A stretch of DNA of 64,000 bases from Spirochaetota bacterium (GTDB taxonomy: Bacteria > Spirochaetota > Spirochaetia > Treponematales > UBA12059). Below are positions 50,344-58,395 of this stretch, in pieces. The position numbers were made by a program, and so were the translations under genes. Below the pieces are notes generated by a model. It saw only the letters and a list, made by a program, of their open reading frames with translations. It ran no database searches and was not told the origin of the DNA. The DNA lies in contig JAKLDN010000002.1 of assembly GCA_022703505.1 (NCBI GenBank), forward strand, positions 124,001-188,000, given 5' to 3'. Each line of letters starts with the position of its first letter. Position 1 is the stretch's first letter.

Positions 50344-52427
50344 AGACCTTGCCCGCCCCGGTCTGGCGGGATGCCCTGGTGACGGAGGACACGGAAGCCT
50401 TCCTGTCCGCGGTGCGGAATTACCTCGGACCCGTGCCCACGCCCTACAACAAGCATTCCCTGGTGGCCCGGCTCGAGGCCTTCCTGAAGAAGCCCCAGAC
50501 CGCGGAAGCCCAGGCGGCCCTCCTGGATTCCCTGGACGCCCTCATCCTGGGGGCCCTGGCCGCCGCCGGCCCCTGCCCGGAGAGCTTCCTCCGGGAGCTC
50601 TTCGCGGACGAACGCGGCCCCTGGGAGATCTCCCTGCGCCTCGCGAACCTGCGGGACCGGCTGGTGCTCTTCCGGGCCCCGGGCCCGGCGGGGCCCGTCC
50701 TTGCCGTGACGCCCCCCCTGGCTTCCCGCCTTGCCCGGGAGGCGGACCTTCGGGGTCTCCTGGGCTGCGCCCCCTCGGAAGGACCTCCCCCGCCGCCGCG
50801 GGTGGACGCGGACACGATCTGCGCCGCGGCCTCCATCCTCTTCCACGAGGAAAACCCCCTCCGCAGGGACGGCCGACCGGCCAAGCGGGTCCGGGCCCGG
50901 CTCCTGGCCCTCCTACCGGAGCTGGGCGGCGCTTCGGAACCGGCCGGCGCGGACGAGATCCTGGACGCCCTGCTCGCGGGATTCCGGGGTGCCGGTTTCC
51001 TGGAGGGGCCGGAGGGGACGCCGGACATGGACCGCCTGGCCGCCGCCGCGGAAGCCTGGGGGGATCGGCTCCCGTTCCTCGTGGCCGCGGGTTCCCGGGA
51101 GCTGGACTTCCGCCCCGACGCGGAGGCCGGGCCGTCCCCGCGCCCTTCCCTGGCGGAAAGCGCCCGGGCCCTGGAGTCCATAGCCGCGGCCCTGCCCACG
51201 GGGATCGCGGTGAGCCGGGCCGGATTCCGCCGACTTGCCCTGCTCTCGGCGGAGCCTCGGGGGAGCGCGGGAGCGGGCCGCGCTGAGACTTCGGCGGAAG
51301 CCCTGCTCCGGTTCGGCCTGGTCGAACGGACGGCTTCCGGGATCGTCCGGGCCGCGGCGTCCCGGCGGGTCCGAAGTACGATCCCGGAAGCCGGGGGCAT
51401 CCCCTCCGGACCCGTTCTGGCGGTGGAGGCCTCCCACGCCCTGCGGGTCCTGCCCGAGGCGGATCCGGCGGCCCGGGTCTTCGCGGGCACGGTGGCCCGA
51501 CTGGAGAGCCGGGGGGAGTTGTGGTCCTGCGTCCTGGACCGGAAGAGCGTCCGCCGGGCACTGGACGCGGGCCTGGGATCCGAGCGCATCGCCCGGACCC
51601 TGGAGAGGCTCTCCGGCAGGCCCCTTCCCCAGAGCCTGGCTTACTCCCTGACGGGCTGGGAAAAAGAGCACCTTTCGGTTAGGCTATACTACGGGTATGT
51701 CCTGGCCGCGGAGGGACCGGCCCGGACCCGGGCGGAGAACGCCCCGGCCCTGGCGGGGCTCCGGGGACCGGCCGTGGCGGAGGGAGCCTGGCTCCTGGAG
51801 TCCGAGGATCCCGGGGAGATCCGGACGGCCCTGGAAAAGGCGGGTCTCCACGTTCCCCGGACCCGAAGGTCCGGCCGGCCGGAACCTTCCGGGACGAACG
51901 CTTCCGGAAGCGGAGCGGCCGGCCTGCTTGCACCGGTTACGCAGGCGGAGAGGCCCGCCTGGTCGCGGCTCCTGGACGGCCCCGTAGATCGGGCCGGGGA
52001 ACCGGGACCGGCGCGGTCCCCGGATTCCCTGGCCCGGCTTCGGGCCCGGCTGGGGGAACTGGACCTTCCGGAGGGACGCAGGGCCGAGCTCGCCGAGCGG
52101 ATCGGCCGCAGGATCATCCTGACCGAGGACCAGCTGATCCGGGCGGAGACGGACGGCCCGGGGCTGGAGGCCGGTGCCCTGGATTACCTGGGCAAGGTGC
52201 GGGTCGTGGAACGGGTCCTCCGTTCGGGCGGCGCCCTCCTGGAGATCCTGACCCGGAGCCCGGACGGCCGGCCGGAGCTGTTCCGGGTCCGTCCCCTGGA
52301 GCTGGAGAAGACCGACCGGGGGCTGGTCCTCCGGGCAGCCGACGCCGAGGACGGGAGCGTCCGGATCCTGCCCGTGCGTTCCATGAGCCACGTGAAACGG
52401 ATCAAGACTACCTTATTTGGAGATTGA
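50334..52427 (+). CDS. XPB-associated protein (Helicase_C_3 / XPB-Ssl2 N-terminal-like domain)
   Basis: A 697-residue protein overlapping the XPB gene by ten bases and starting with GTG. It is largely helical and Leu/Ala/Arg-rich, with a repeated winged-helix-like pattern at the N terminus (HSLVARLEAFLKKP) and a segment GPVLAVEASHALRVLPE ... GELWSCVLDRKSVRRALDAGLGSERIARTLERLSGRPLPQSL that marks the Helicase_C_3 (XPB/Ssl2 N-terminal-like) domain around residues 360-450. A low-complexity stretch spans about 510-570. It probably binds the helicase or its DNA substrate. The end has a WYL-like or OB-type beta pattern (VRVVERVLRSGGALLEIL). Confidence 0.8.
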   Translation: MELKTLPAPVWRDALVTEDTEAFLSAVRNYLGPVPTPYNKHSLVARLEAFLKKPQTAEAQAALLDSLDALILGALAAAGPCPESFLRELFADERGPWEISLRLANLRDRLVLFRAPGPAGPVLAVTPPLASRLAREADLRGLLGCAPSEGPPPPPRVDADTICAAASILFHEENPLRRDGRPAKRVRARLLALLPELGGASEPAGADEILDALLAGFRGAGFLEGPEGTPDMDRLAAAAEAWGDRLPFLVAAGSRELDFRPDAEAGPSPRPSLAESARALESIAAALPTGIAVSRAGFRRLALLSAEPRGSAGAGRAETSAEALLRFGLVERTASGIVRAAASRRVRSTIPEAGGIPSGPVLAVEASHALRVLPEADPAARVFAGTVARLESRGELWSCVLDRKSVRRALDAGLGSERIARTLERLSGRPLPQSLAYSLTGWEKEHLSVRLYYGYVLAAEGPARTRAENAPALAGLRGPAVAEGAWLLESEDPGEIRTALEKAGLHVPRTRRSGRPEPSGTNASGSGAAGLLAPVTQAERPAWSRLLDGPVDRAGEPGPARSPDSLARLRARLGELDLPEGRRAELAERIGRRIILTEDQLIRAETDGPGLEAGALDYLGKVRVVERVLRSGGALLEILTRSPDGRPELFRVRPLELEKTDRGLVLRAADAEDGSVRILPVRSMSHVKRIKTTLFGD

Positions 52428-52428
52428 G

Positions 52429-53208
52429 ATGACTACGATGCCCAACAAGAACAACGATACGATGCAGCTGAAGCTGGCGGTCCTCATCGACGCGGACAAT
52501 ACCCAGGCCTGGATCGTGGACGGCCTCCTGGCGGAGGTGGCCAAGTACGGGATCGCCAGCGTGAAGCGCATCTACGGCGATTGGACCACCACGAACCTCC
52601 GACACTGGAAGGACAAGCTCCTGGCCTACGCCATCCAGCCCATCCAGCAGTTCGCGTACACCAGCGGGAAGAACGCCACGGACTCGGCCATGATCATCGA
52701 CGCCATGGATCTTTTGTACTCCGAGCGCCTGGACGGGTTCTGCGTGGTGACCTCCGACTCGGACTTCACCCGCCTGGCGGCCCGGCTCCGGGAGTCCGGC
52801 AAGCTGGTCCTGGGCTTCGGGGAGAAGAAGACCCCCAAGCCCTTCGTGGCGGCCTGCGACAAGTTCATCTACACCGAGATCCTGCGGGAGGCGGACGAGG
52901 AGGCGGTTCCGGAGAAGGCCAAGCCCGAGAAGGCCAAGGAGGTGGTGGCCGCGGACTGGAAGAACGACCGCAAGCTCCAGGCCATGCTCCGGGCCGCGGT
53001 GGAGGACGCCGCGGACGAGTCCGGCTGGGCCTACCTGGGACCCGTCGGGCAGTACGTGGCCAACCGGCAGCCCGAGTTCGACCCCCGCAACTACGGCTTC
53101 CGCAAGCTCGGCGAGCTCATCCGGTCCTCCGGCTGGTTCGAGATCGACGAGCGCACGAACGCCGTGGATCCCGGGAAACAGGTGTTCATCCGGTACAAGA
53201 AGAGGTAA
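52429..53208 (+). CDS. NYN-domain ribonuclease-like protein with OST-HTH/LOTUS domain
   Basis: A 259-residue protein. The NYN (PIN-like) domain spans residues 14-155 with acidic residues D21 and D23 in LIDADN, D-S in KNATDSAMIIDAMDLLYSE, and DSD in VTSDSDFTRLA, which form the metal site. A charged linker (about 160-178, EKAKPEKAKE) leads to an OST-HTH/LOTUS domain (about 185-258) ending FRKLGELIRSSGWFEIDER. NYN-LOTUS proteins act on RNA. The ATG at 52429 follows the partner gene by one base and has GGAG correctly spaced, so it belongs to the XPB operon. Confidence 0.88.
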   Translation: MTTMPNKNNDTMQLKLAVLIDADNTQAWIVDGLLAEVAKYGIASVKRIYGDWTTTNLRHWKDKLLAYAIQPIQQFAYTSGKNATDSAMIIDAMDLLYSERLDGFCVVTSDSDFTRLAARLRESGKLVLGFGEKKTPKPFVAACDKFIYTEILREADEEAVPEKAKPEKAKEVVAADWKNDRKLQAMLRAAVEDAADESGWAYLGPVGQYVANRQPEFDPRNYGFRKLGELIRSSGWFEIDERTNAVDPGKQVFIRYKKR

Positions 53209-53281
53209 CAGGACACAGGAACCAGGACTCAGGGCCTTGGCGGAAGACGGCGGATACGTTCAGGTGTCCGTCGCCCTAGTA

Positions 53282-53623
53282 TCAATCGGGTGACCGGCTC
53301 CGGTCGTTCGGCTCCCCCGCGTACTTTCCCAGCATCTCCGCCGCCCAGCGGACCAGGGCGGCCTTGGCCCAGGCGGGCTTCCCTTCGGGGGCGAGCAGGT
53401 CCTCCAGGTCCCGGTCGGACATGTACAGGCGGTAGGGCGGCACCTCCAGGGCCCGGGCCAGGCGCTCCACGGTGTCGATGGAGGGGAACTTGCGGCCGCT
53501 CTCGATCTCCCCGATGAACCCGGAGGAGAGTTCGGCGCGCTCGGCCAGCGTCGATTGGGAGATCCTCAGGCGGCCTCGCTCCTTCTTGAGGTTCTGGATG
53601 AATACGGCCTGGAGTTCCGCCAC
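53282..53623 (-). CDS. XRE family helix-turn-helix regulator
   Basis: A 113-residue DNA-binding protein with a Cro/CI-type HTH at about 10-65 (IQNLKKERGRLRISQSTLAERAELSSGFIGEIESGRKFPSIDTVERLARALEV is the domain, named here by its ends IQNLKKER and RALEV) and a short C-terminal tail. The GTG at 53623 has GGGAG upstream; a frame extending to 53785 would pass through the promoter. It is divergent from the small gene at 53706, and the two promoters share a -35, so it may regulate both. Confidence 0.82.
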   Translation of the reverse strand: MAELQAVFIQNLKKERGRLRISQSTLAERAELSSGFIGEIESGRKFPSIDTVERLARALEVPPYRLYMSDRDLEDLLAPEGKPAWAKAALVRWAAEMLGKYAGEPNDRSRSPD

Positions 53624-53648
53624 GGGATCGTCTCCCTTCGGTGGATTG

Positions 53649-53699
53649 ATGCTAGCCCCGGGCCCCTTGCTTGACAATTTGCTGATAGCGAGTCGATCC
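53649..53699. promoter_or_regulatory. Divergent promoters sharing one -35 element
   Basis: Minus strand: TTGTCA (53677-53672), 17 bases, TAGCAT (53654-53649), leader about 19 bases to the GTG at 53623. Plus strand: TTGACA (53671-53676), 17 bases, CGATCC (53694-53699), then six bases to the ATG at 53706. The plus -10 is poor, so that side may need an activator, perhaps the XRE protein. Confidence 0.5.
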
Positions 53700-53705
53700 T
53701 GGCTT

Positions 53706-54011
53706 ATGGCCAGGATTCGAGCCCGTCCTCGTCCCCGGACCTCTTCCGAAGCCCTCCGGGCCCTGAGCCTGGCGGATCTCGACACGGCCCCGGGGGATCC
53801 CCGGGACTGCCGGGTGTGGGAGTCCGTCCACCTGGGCCGGGACGGAAGGATCCTCCTATCGCCCCGGCGGCTGGGCGGGACCTGGACGCCCCCGGGCTAT
53901 GCCGCCTGCCTGCGCCGGCTGCGGCTTCTCCTGAGGCGCGAAGGATTTCCGGCGGGGTTCCTGGGTCCGAAGAAAGACCGGCTCAGGGCGGAGAAGTACC
54001 GGCGGCTCTGA
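53706..54011 (+). CDS. Hypothetical basic protein (101 residues)
   Basis: A small Arg-rich protein with an ordered-looking centre, WESVHLGRDGRILLSPRRLGG, and a basic helical end. I do not recognise a family. It has no ribosome site but follows a TTGACA and a weak -10 at leaderless spacing. Its last 29 bases overlap the convergent hydrolase gene. It could be a chance frame, though the divergent arrangement with a regulator argues for a gene. Confidence 0.4.
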   Translation: MARIRARPRPRTSSEALRALSLADLDTAPGDPRDCRVWESVHLGRDGRILLSPRRLGGTWTPPGYAACLRRLRLLLRREGFPAGFLGPKKDRLRAEKYRRL

Positions 54012-54984
54012 GCCCGGCCAGGAATTCGTAGGCCGCCCGGGCGGTCCGGGCGGAACGTTCCGTCTGGGGGTGGTGGCCGCAGTCCTCCAAGGCCAGGAAG
54101 CCCCGGAGGTCGGGTAGGAGCTCCCGGTACGCCGCGGAGGACTCGAAGCGAAGCACCTCGTCGTCCCTCCCCCAGACCAGGAGCACGGGCACCTCGATCT
54201 CGTCCAACCGATCCGTCAGGTCCGGGGCGGCCAGGGCGTGCCGGGTCACCTCGCGCAGGGCGCTCCGCCCCTCGGGGGTGAGGAGCCCGGCTACGGCCCA
54301 GGCGGCCACGTCCGGATAGGCGTACCGGGGATCCCGCACCACCCGCTTCCGGTAGAACCTCATGTACAGCCGCTCGGTGGTCAGTCTCGTCCCCGCGCGG
54401 ATGATCGAGTCCCGGCCCAGGGCCCAACGGTCCAGGGGGTAGAAGGAGTCCGACAGCCCCGCGGGGGCCAGGAGGATCAGGGCCTCCACCCGCTCAGGAT
54501 GGGCCAGGGTGTATTCCAGGGCCAGGCGGCCTCCCAGGGAGTGCCCGGCCAGGACCACCCGGTCCCTCCTCAGGGCTTCCCGGAGGCCGTCCAGGATCGC
54601 GACGAACCATTCCGGGGTGTAGGGTGCCTCGGGCTTGCCGGAGGCACCGGAGCCGGGCAGATCCGGGGACACGAGCCGCACCGTCGGGGCCCGGGAATCC
54701 GCGGCCTCCGCGGAGACCGCCTCCCGCCCCAGGGCCCGTCCGAAAGCCAGGCCCTCGGCCCCGGAGGCCCCCCATCCGTGGACCCCCAGGACCAGGATGT
54801 CCGCGTCCTCGGGACCCTGGTCGAAGGCGTGGATCGGGATTCCGTCCACCTCGACCCGGAGGGCCGGGGCGGACGCGGGGTCCGGCGGAGCCTCCGGGAG
54901 GGGGCTGCCCCGGGGGGCGGTCGCGCAGGAGACCAGGAGGACGGCGGCCGCCGCCAGTGTCAGTCGAAGACGTAGTGTCGCCAT
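53983..54984 (-). CDS. Alpha/beta hydrolase lipoprotein
   Basis: A 333-residue exported hydrolase with signal peptide and lipobox LLVSC (residues 16-20). The alpha/beta fold has ILVLGVHGWGASG (oxyanion), VLAGHSLGGRLALE (nucleophile Ser), VPVLLVWGRDDEVL (acid) and EDCGHHPQTE (His), a full triad. It resembles haloperoxidase/epoxide-hydrolase-like esterases. It starts inside the last 25 bases of the upstream MBL gene, so the two form an operon. The ribosome site is poor (GGAG only two bases from the ATG), suggesting reliance on coupling. Confidence 0.85.
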   Translation of the reverse strand: MATLRLRLTLAAAAVLLVSCATAPRGSPLPEAPPDPASAPALRVEVDGIPIHAFDQGPEDADILVLGVHGWGASGAEGLAFGRALGREAVSAEAADSRAPTVRLVSPDLPGSGASGKPEAPYTPEWFVAILDGLREALRRDRVVLAGHSLGGRLALEYTLAHPERVEALILLAPAGLSDSFYPLDRWALGRDSIIRAGTRLTTERLYMRFYRKRVVRDPRYAYPDVAAWAVAGLLTPEGRSALREVTRHALAAPDLTDRLDEIEVPVLLVWGRDDEVLRFESSAAYRELLPDLRGFLALEDCGHHPQTERSARTARAAYEFLAGLRAAGTSPP

Positions 54985-55820
54985 TGCTCCGAGAACCCCG
55001 CGAACCCGAGGTCCTTTGCCCGTTCGACCTGGGAGGAGACGGAATCCTGGTAGTGCATGAGGTACATGCGGGATTTCACCTCCGCCGGTAGGGCGGACAG
55101 CTCCTCCATCGAGGCGTGCACGCCCCCGGTGAAGAGCTGGCCGTCGTGGAAGATCGCCTCGAAGCGGTAGGTTCGGTCGAGGTCCAGGACCATGCCGGGG
55201 TCGTAGCGGGTGTCGCTGGTGAACAGGACCCGGTCGTCGAGGATCACCCCGTGGCTGGGGGAGGAGTCCCTCCAGGAGGCGGAGTTGTCGGGGATGTGCT
55301 TGGTGCGGAACAGGGTGAGCCGCAGGGAGCCTACCCGGGCTATGGAAAGCTGGCGGTCCGCCCCGGGGATCCTCTTGGGGCGGATGGGGACCCAGAAGTC
55401 CTCGAACTCCAGCGGGCGGTCGTCGTGCCGCTCGTTGTAGGCGCAGCCTCCCCGGAGGGACGCGCTCCACAGGAGGCGCTGGTAGGCCCGGGAGATAACG
55501 ATGGAAGGTTTCTTCTTTGGGCCGTAGCGGTTCATGAGCATGACCTCTTCCAGGCCGCCGACATGGTCCGCGTGGGAGTGGGTGATCAGGAAATTGTCGA
55601 TCCTGGTAACCGGGAGCCCCAGGAAGGCCAGGGCCTCGGGGGTCCGGGTGCCGCAGTCGATCAGCAGGTGGGTGTCGCCCTTGGTCACGAGGAGGTTCGT
55701 CTGGTAGAATTTCTTGGAGAAGGCGCTTCCCGCCCCGACGAAGAAGAGCCGGAGGCTCCCCTCGCTCGAAAGCGGAAGGGGCCGTTCCGCGCTCCACTCA
55801 TCCCGGGCCAGTATTTTCAT
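54960..55820 (-). CDS. MBL-fold metal-dependent hydrolase (RNase Z-like branch)
   Basis: A 286-residue metallo-beta-lactamase-fold protein. The first strand LRLFFVGAGSAFSKKFYQTNLLV and the motif ITHSHADHVGG resemble the RNase Z/ElaC-like group, with later metal ligands in LFTSDTRYDPG and MHYQDS. An insert of unusual sequence (about 100-150: RAYQRLLWSASLRGGCAYNERHDDR) may form a lid. It could act on phosphodiesters or lactones. The ATG at 55820 lies seven bases from TATAGT and has no ribosome site; an extended frame upstream crosses the promoter. Confidence 0.85.
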   Translation of the reverse strand: MKILARDEWSAERPLPLSSEGSLRLFFVGAGSAFSKKFYQTNLLVTKGDTHLLIDCGTRTPEALAFLGLPVTRIDNFLITHSHADHVGGLEEVMLMNRYGPKKKPSIVISRAYQRLLWSASLRGGCAYNERHDDRPLEFEDFWVPIRPKRIPGADRQLSIARVGSLRLTLFRTKHIPDNSASWRDSSPSHGVILDDRVLFTSDTRYDPGMVLDLDRTYRFEAIFHDGQLFTGGVHASMEELSALPAEVKSRMYLMHYQDSVSSQVERAKDLGFAGFSEQWRHYVFD

Positions 55821-55827
55821 CCACTTA

Positions 55828-55880
55828 ACTATATCGAAGGGTCCCGGGGTTTTCAATGAAGGGGCGAATTGTAGTATATT
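55828..55880. promoter_or_regulatory. Divergent promoters with overlapping -35 boxes
   Basis: Minus strand: TTGAAA (55856-55851), 17 bases, TATAGT (55833-55828), seven bases to the ATG at 55820 (leaderless). Plus strand: TTCAAT (55852-55857), 17 bases, TATATT (55875-55880), leader about 25 bases with TTAGGAG before the ATG at 55912. The two -35 hexamers overlap by five bases. Confidence 0.6.
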
Positions 55881-55911
55881 GCGTCGTATCCCTTCCTTAG
55901 GAGCTGCATCG

Positions 55912-56721
55912 ATGTCGCGGAAAGTCTGGTTCATCACCGGCGCGTCCAAGGGTTTCGGGCGGATCTGGGCGGAGGCGGCCCTGGCCCGGGGAGACCGGGT
56001 GGCGGCGGCCGCCCGCAATCCGGAGACCCTGCGGGACCTCGCCGCCGCCTACGGGGACTCCATCCTGCCCCTGGCCCTGGACGTGCGGGACCGGTCCGCG
56101 GCGTTCCGGGCCGTGGCCGAGGCCCGGGCCCGCTTCGGGCGGCTGGACGTGGTCGTGAACAACGCGGGCTACGGCCTGTTCGGCGCCGTGGAGGACGTGA
56201 CGGAGGAGCAGGCCCGGGCCCAGATGGAGACGAACTTCTTCGGTACCCTGTGGGTGACCCAGGCGGCCGTGCCGGTCCTTCGGGACCAGGGCGGCGGCCG
56301 GATCCTCCAGGTGACCAGCCTGGGGGGCGTCGTGTCCTTCCCCTTCCTGGGGCTCTACCACGCCTCCAAGTGGGCCGTGGAGGGGATGAGCGAGTCCCTG
56401 GCCAAGGAGGTCGCGGGCTTCGGGATCCGGATCACCCTTATCGAGCCGGGGCCCTTCGGCACGGACTGGCGGGGTCCCTCCGCGGCGCACGCCCCGAAGT
56501 CGGCCCCCTACCAGGGCGCCGGGCCCGTCGGGTCGGGACTGAAGTCCGGCGACCCGAAGGCCACGGCCGCGGCGATCCTTCGGATCGCGGACTCCGAGGA
56601 TCCGCCCCTGCGGATCTTCCTGGGCGCCGGGGTGGCCGAACTCGCCCGGGGGGTCTACGACGAACGCCGGAAGACCTGGGACGCCTGGGCCGAGGTATCG
56701 ACGGCCGCCCAGGGAAGCTGA
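55912..56721 (+). CDS. Short-chain dehydrogenase/reductase
   Basis: A 269-residue classical SDR. The cofactor-binding loop TGASKGFGR is near residues 9-17, NNAGYG near 83 and the catalytic Y149-x3-K153 (YHASK). PGPFGTDW follows in the usual place. The QVTSLGGV strand supplies the active-site Ser. It resembles oxidoreductases acting on steroids or small alcohols; preference for NADP is suggested by the basic residues after the second strand (AARNPETL). The substrate is unknown. Confidence 0.9.
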   Translation: MSRKVWFITGASKGFGRIWAEAALARGDRVAAAARNPETLRDLAAAYGDSILPLALDVRDRSAAFRAVAEARARFGRLDVVVNNAGYGLFGAVEDVTEEQARAQMETNFFGTLWVTQAAVPVLRDQGGGRILQVTSLGGVVSFPFLGLYHASKWAVEGMSESLAKEVAGFGIRITLIEPGPFGTDWRGPSAAHAPKSAPYQGAGPVGSGLKSGDPKATAAAILRIADSEDPPLRIFLGAGVAELARGVYDERRKTWDAWAEVSTAAQGS

Positions 56722-56727
56722 GAATCC

Positions 56728-56803
56728 GGCGGCCCCGGCCACGGCTTCGGCCGCGGCCCCGGGCCGCCGCGGCGGTTCCGCGGCGCGGGGTACTCCGCGC
56801 CGC
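56728..56803. terminator. Two GC-rich hairpins between genes
   Basis: GGCGGCCC (56728-56735)/GGGCCGCC (56761-56768) encloses further internal pairing, and GCGGCGCGG (56780-56788)/CCGCGCCGC (56795-56803) has the loop GGTACT. Only CTTGATG follows, so there is no strong U-run. They may terminate the SDR transcript inefficiently or pause polymerase before the next gene. Confidence 0.45.
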
Positions 56804-56822
56804 CTTGATGATGGGAGGCGAT

Positions 56823-57251
56823 ATGACCGAGGATGCCGAGGCGTTCTGGAGGGACTACGAGCGCTCGACCGGGGAGACCGTGGAGGCCCGGGCCATGGGC
56901 CAGTGGCTGGGGCCGGGGGCCCCCCGGGAAGGGGTGTGGGGCATTCTGATCCTCACGGACCGCAGCTTCCACTTCCTGGGTCGCAAGTCCGAGAACTGGC
57001 TTAAGGGGATCTTCACCCTGAGAAGCCGGGCGGAGGGGGAGGCCGTGGAGTTCCGGGTGCCCCGGGAGGATCTCCGGTCCCTGGAGGCGCCCGATCGAGG
57101 CTGGCTGTCCCGGATCCTGGGGTCCCCCTTCCCGGAAGTCACCCTTACCTGGAATCCCGCCGGGGGAGGGGAACCCGTCCGTGCGGTGTTCAACGTGGAC
57201 GACCCGCAGGGCTTCCTGGCCAAGCTGGGCGCTGCGGCGGGCGCCCGGTAG
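56823..57251 (+). CDS. Conserved hypothetical protein (142 residues)
   Basis: A small cytoplasmic protein opening EDAEAFWRDYERSTGETVEARAMGQWL, with later strands GVWGILILTDRSFHFLG and VEFRVPREDLRSLEAP. The alternating beta pattern suggests a PH-like or GRAM-like barrel. It resembles hypothetical proteins I associate with other spirochaetes (FWxxYExxTGExVxARxxG), though I cannot check this. GGGAGG precedes the ATG at 56823; an ATG at 56808 is an alternative. It is possibly co-transcribed with the SDR gene past the hairpins. Confidence 0.6.
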   Translation: MTEDAEAFWRDYERSTGETVEARAMGQWLGPGAPREGVWGILILTDRSFHFLGRKSENWLKGIFTLRSRAEGEAVEFRVPREDLRSLEAPDRGWLSRILGSPFPEVTLTWNPAGGGEPVRAVFNVDDPQGFLAKLGAAAGAR

Positions 57252-57275
57252 CCCGGGCGATCTTTTCAAATGCCT

Positions 57276-57305
57276 TTGACAAACCGATAATCTAGGTGCT
57301 AAACT
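57276..57305 (+). promoter_or_regulatory. Promoter of the envelope cluster
   Basis: TTGACA (57276-57281), 18 bases, TAAACT (57300-57305). The leader is about 32 bases, with TAAGGAG before the GTG at 57344. Confidence 0.65.
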
Positions 57306-57343
57306 GATCCGATAGCTATCTTCGCGAGCCCTAAGGAGCGCGG

Positions 57344-58372
57344 GTGTCGACTCTTAAACGATATAAGAAGCTGGAGAATACTCTGGTTCAGCGGCTGGTT
57401 GCCGCCTTGACCCGGGCGGCCTCCGCTTCCCGGGATTTTTTCCGCCGATTCATGAAGGCCGGCCGGCAGAAACTCACCATCATGCTGGTCCCCCACACGG
57501 AAAAGCGTATTCTGAACCTCCAACTCAGCTTCTTCGGCCTGGCGGGCATCCTCCTGGCCGTGGGCATCGTCCTGTCCGTATCGGTGTACGCCACCTCCCG
57601 CTTCGGCAGCACCGCCCGGCTCCTGTCGGGCAAGGTCTCGGACCTCCGCTCCACCCAGGCGGACCTGGACGCGGTCCGGGACGAGACCACGACCCTGATC
57701 AAGGCGGCCCGCAACTTCGAAGCCGCCCTGTCCTCCACCCTGTCCCGCATCGGCATCCAGCCCTCCTCGTCCTCCACTGCGGATCGGGACGGAGACCTGG
57801 CGGCCTTCTTCGACGTGGAGGAAGCGGCCCGGGGCTCCCTGCGGGAGGTGGGGGAGATCCGGAAGGTGACCCGCTACCTGGAGAAGACGGTCAGCGCCGT
57901 CAAGGAGTTGGGCGGGGTCGTGGCCTCCCAGAGCGAGGTCCTCTCGGAGATACCGAACCTCTGGCCCGTGAAGGGCGGGATCGGCCACATCTCCATGTAC
58001 TACGGCCAGAACGAGAACCCATTCTACGGGTCCTGGTACCTGCACAAGGGCCTGGACATCTCCACCTTCCGGATGGGGGACTCCGTCGTGGCCACCGCGG
58101 ACGGCAAGGTGGCCAACATCGGGTACGACCCCAGCTACGGCAACAACATCATCCTGGAGCACAAGCACGGGTTCTTCACCCGCTACGCCCACCTCCAGTC
58201 CGTCCGGGTCCAGAAGGGCCAGAAGGTCCAGCAGGGACAGGTCATCGGCTACCTGGGCAACACGGGGCTCACCACGGGACCCCACCTCCACTACGAGGTC
58301 CACCTGGGCACCGAGACCATCGACCCCCTGCGGTTCCTGAACATCCGCTCCAGCTCCGCGTTGACGCAGTAG
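57344..58372 (+). CDS. M23 (LytM-type) peptidoglycan endopeptidase, membrane-anchored
   Basis: A 342-residue protein with a basic cytoplasmic N terminus, one membrane helix (about 65-85), a coiled-coil-like stretch (about 90-200) and a C-terminal M23 domain. The zinc ligands are H234 and D238 (YLHKGLDIS) and H316 with H314 in HLHYEVH, a full active set. It starts with GTG after TAAGGAG. The bactofilin gene comes next, and bactofilin-M23 pairs are known to shape cells by local cell-wall cutting. Position and topology fit that role. Confidence 0.9.
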   Translation: MSTLKRYKKLENTLVQRLVAALTRAASASRDFFRRFMKAGRQKLTIMLVPHTEKRILNLQLSFFGLAGILLAVGIVLSVSVYATSRFGSTARLLSGKVSDLRSTQADLDAVRDETTTLIKAARNFEAALSSTLSRIGIQPSSSSTADRDGDLAAFFDVEEAARGSLREVGEIRKVTRYLEKTVSAVKELGGVVASQSEVLSEIPNLWPVKGGIGHISMYYGQNENPFYGSWYLHKGLDISTFRMGDSVVATADGKVANIGYDPSYGNNIILEHKHGFFTRYAHLQSVRVQKGQKVQQGQVIGYLGNTGLTTGPHLHYEVHLGTETIDPLRFLNIRSSSALTQ

Positions 58373-58389
58373 CCTCCCCCGGTTAGGAT
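58361..58389 (+). promoter_or_regulatory. Promoter of the bactofilin gene inside the M23 gene, predicted leaderless
   Basis: TTGACG (58361-58366) lies in the last codons of the M23 gene; 17 bases on is TAGGAT (58384-58389), then six bases to the ATG at 58396. No ribosome site is present. It would let bactofilin be made independently of the peptidase. Confidence 0.6.
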
Positions 58390-58395
58390 ACCCCC

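Noticed and set aside
48670-53208. XPB operon as a phage-defence island
   Set aside because: No other defence gene, integrase or tRNA attachment site is near, and the XPB-partner pair is a normal chromosomal feature of related bacteria as far as I know. The NYN link is kept as a finding for other reasons.
53282-54011. Toxin-antitoxin pair made of the XRE protein and the small divergent gene
   Set aside because: The genes are divergent rather than co-operonic, and the 101-residue product shows no known toxin fold.
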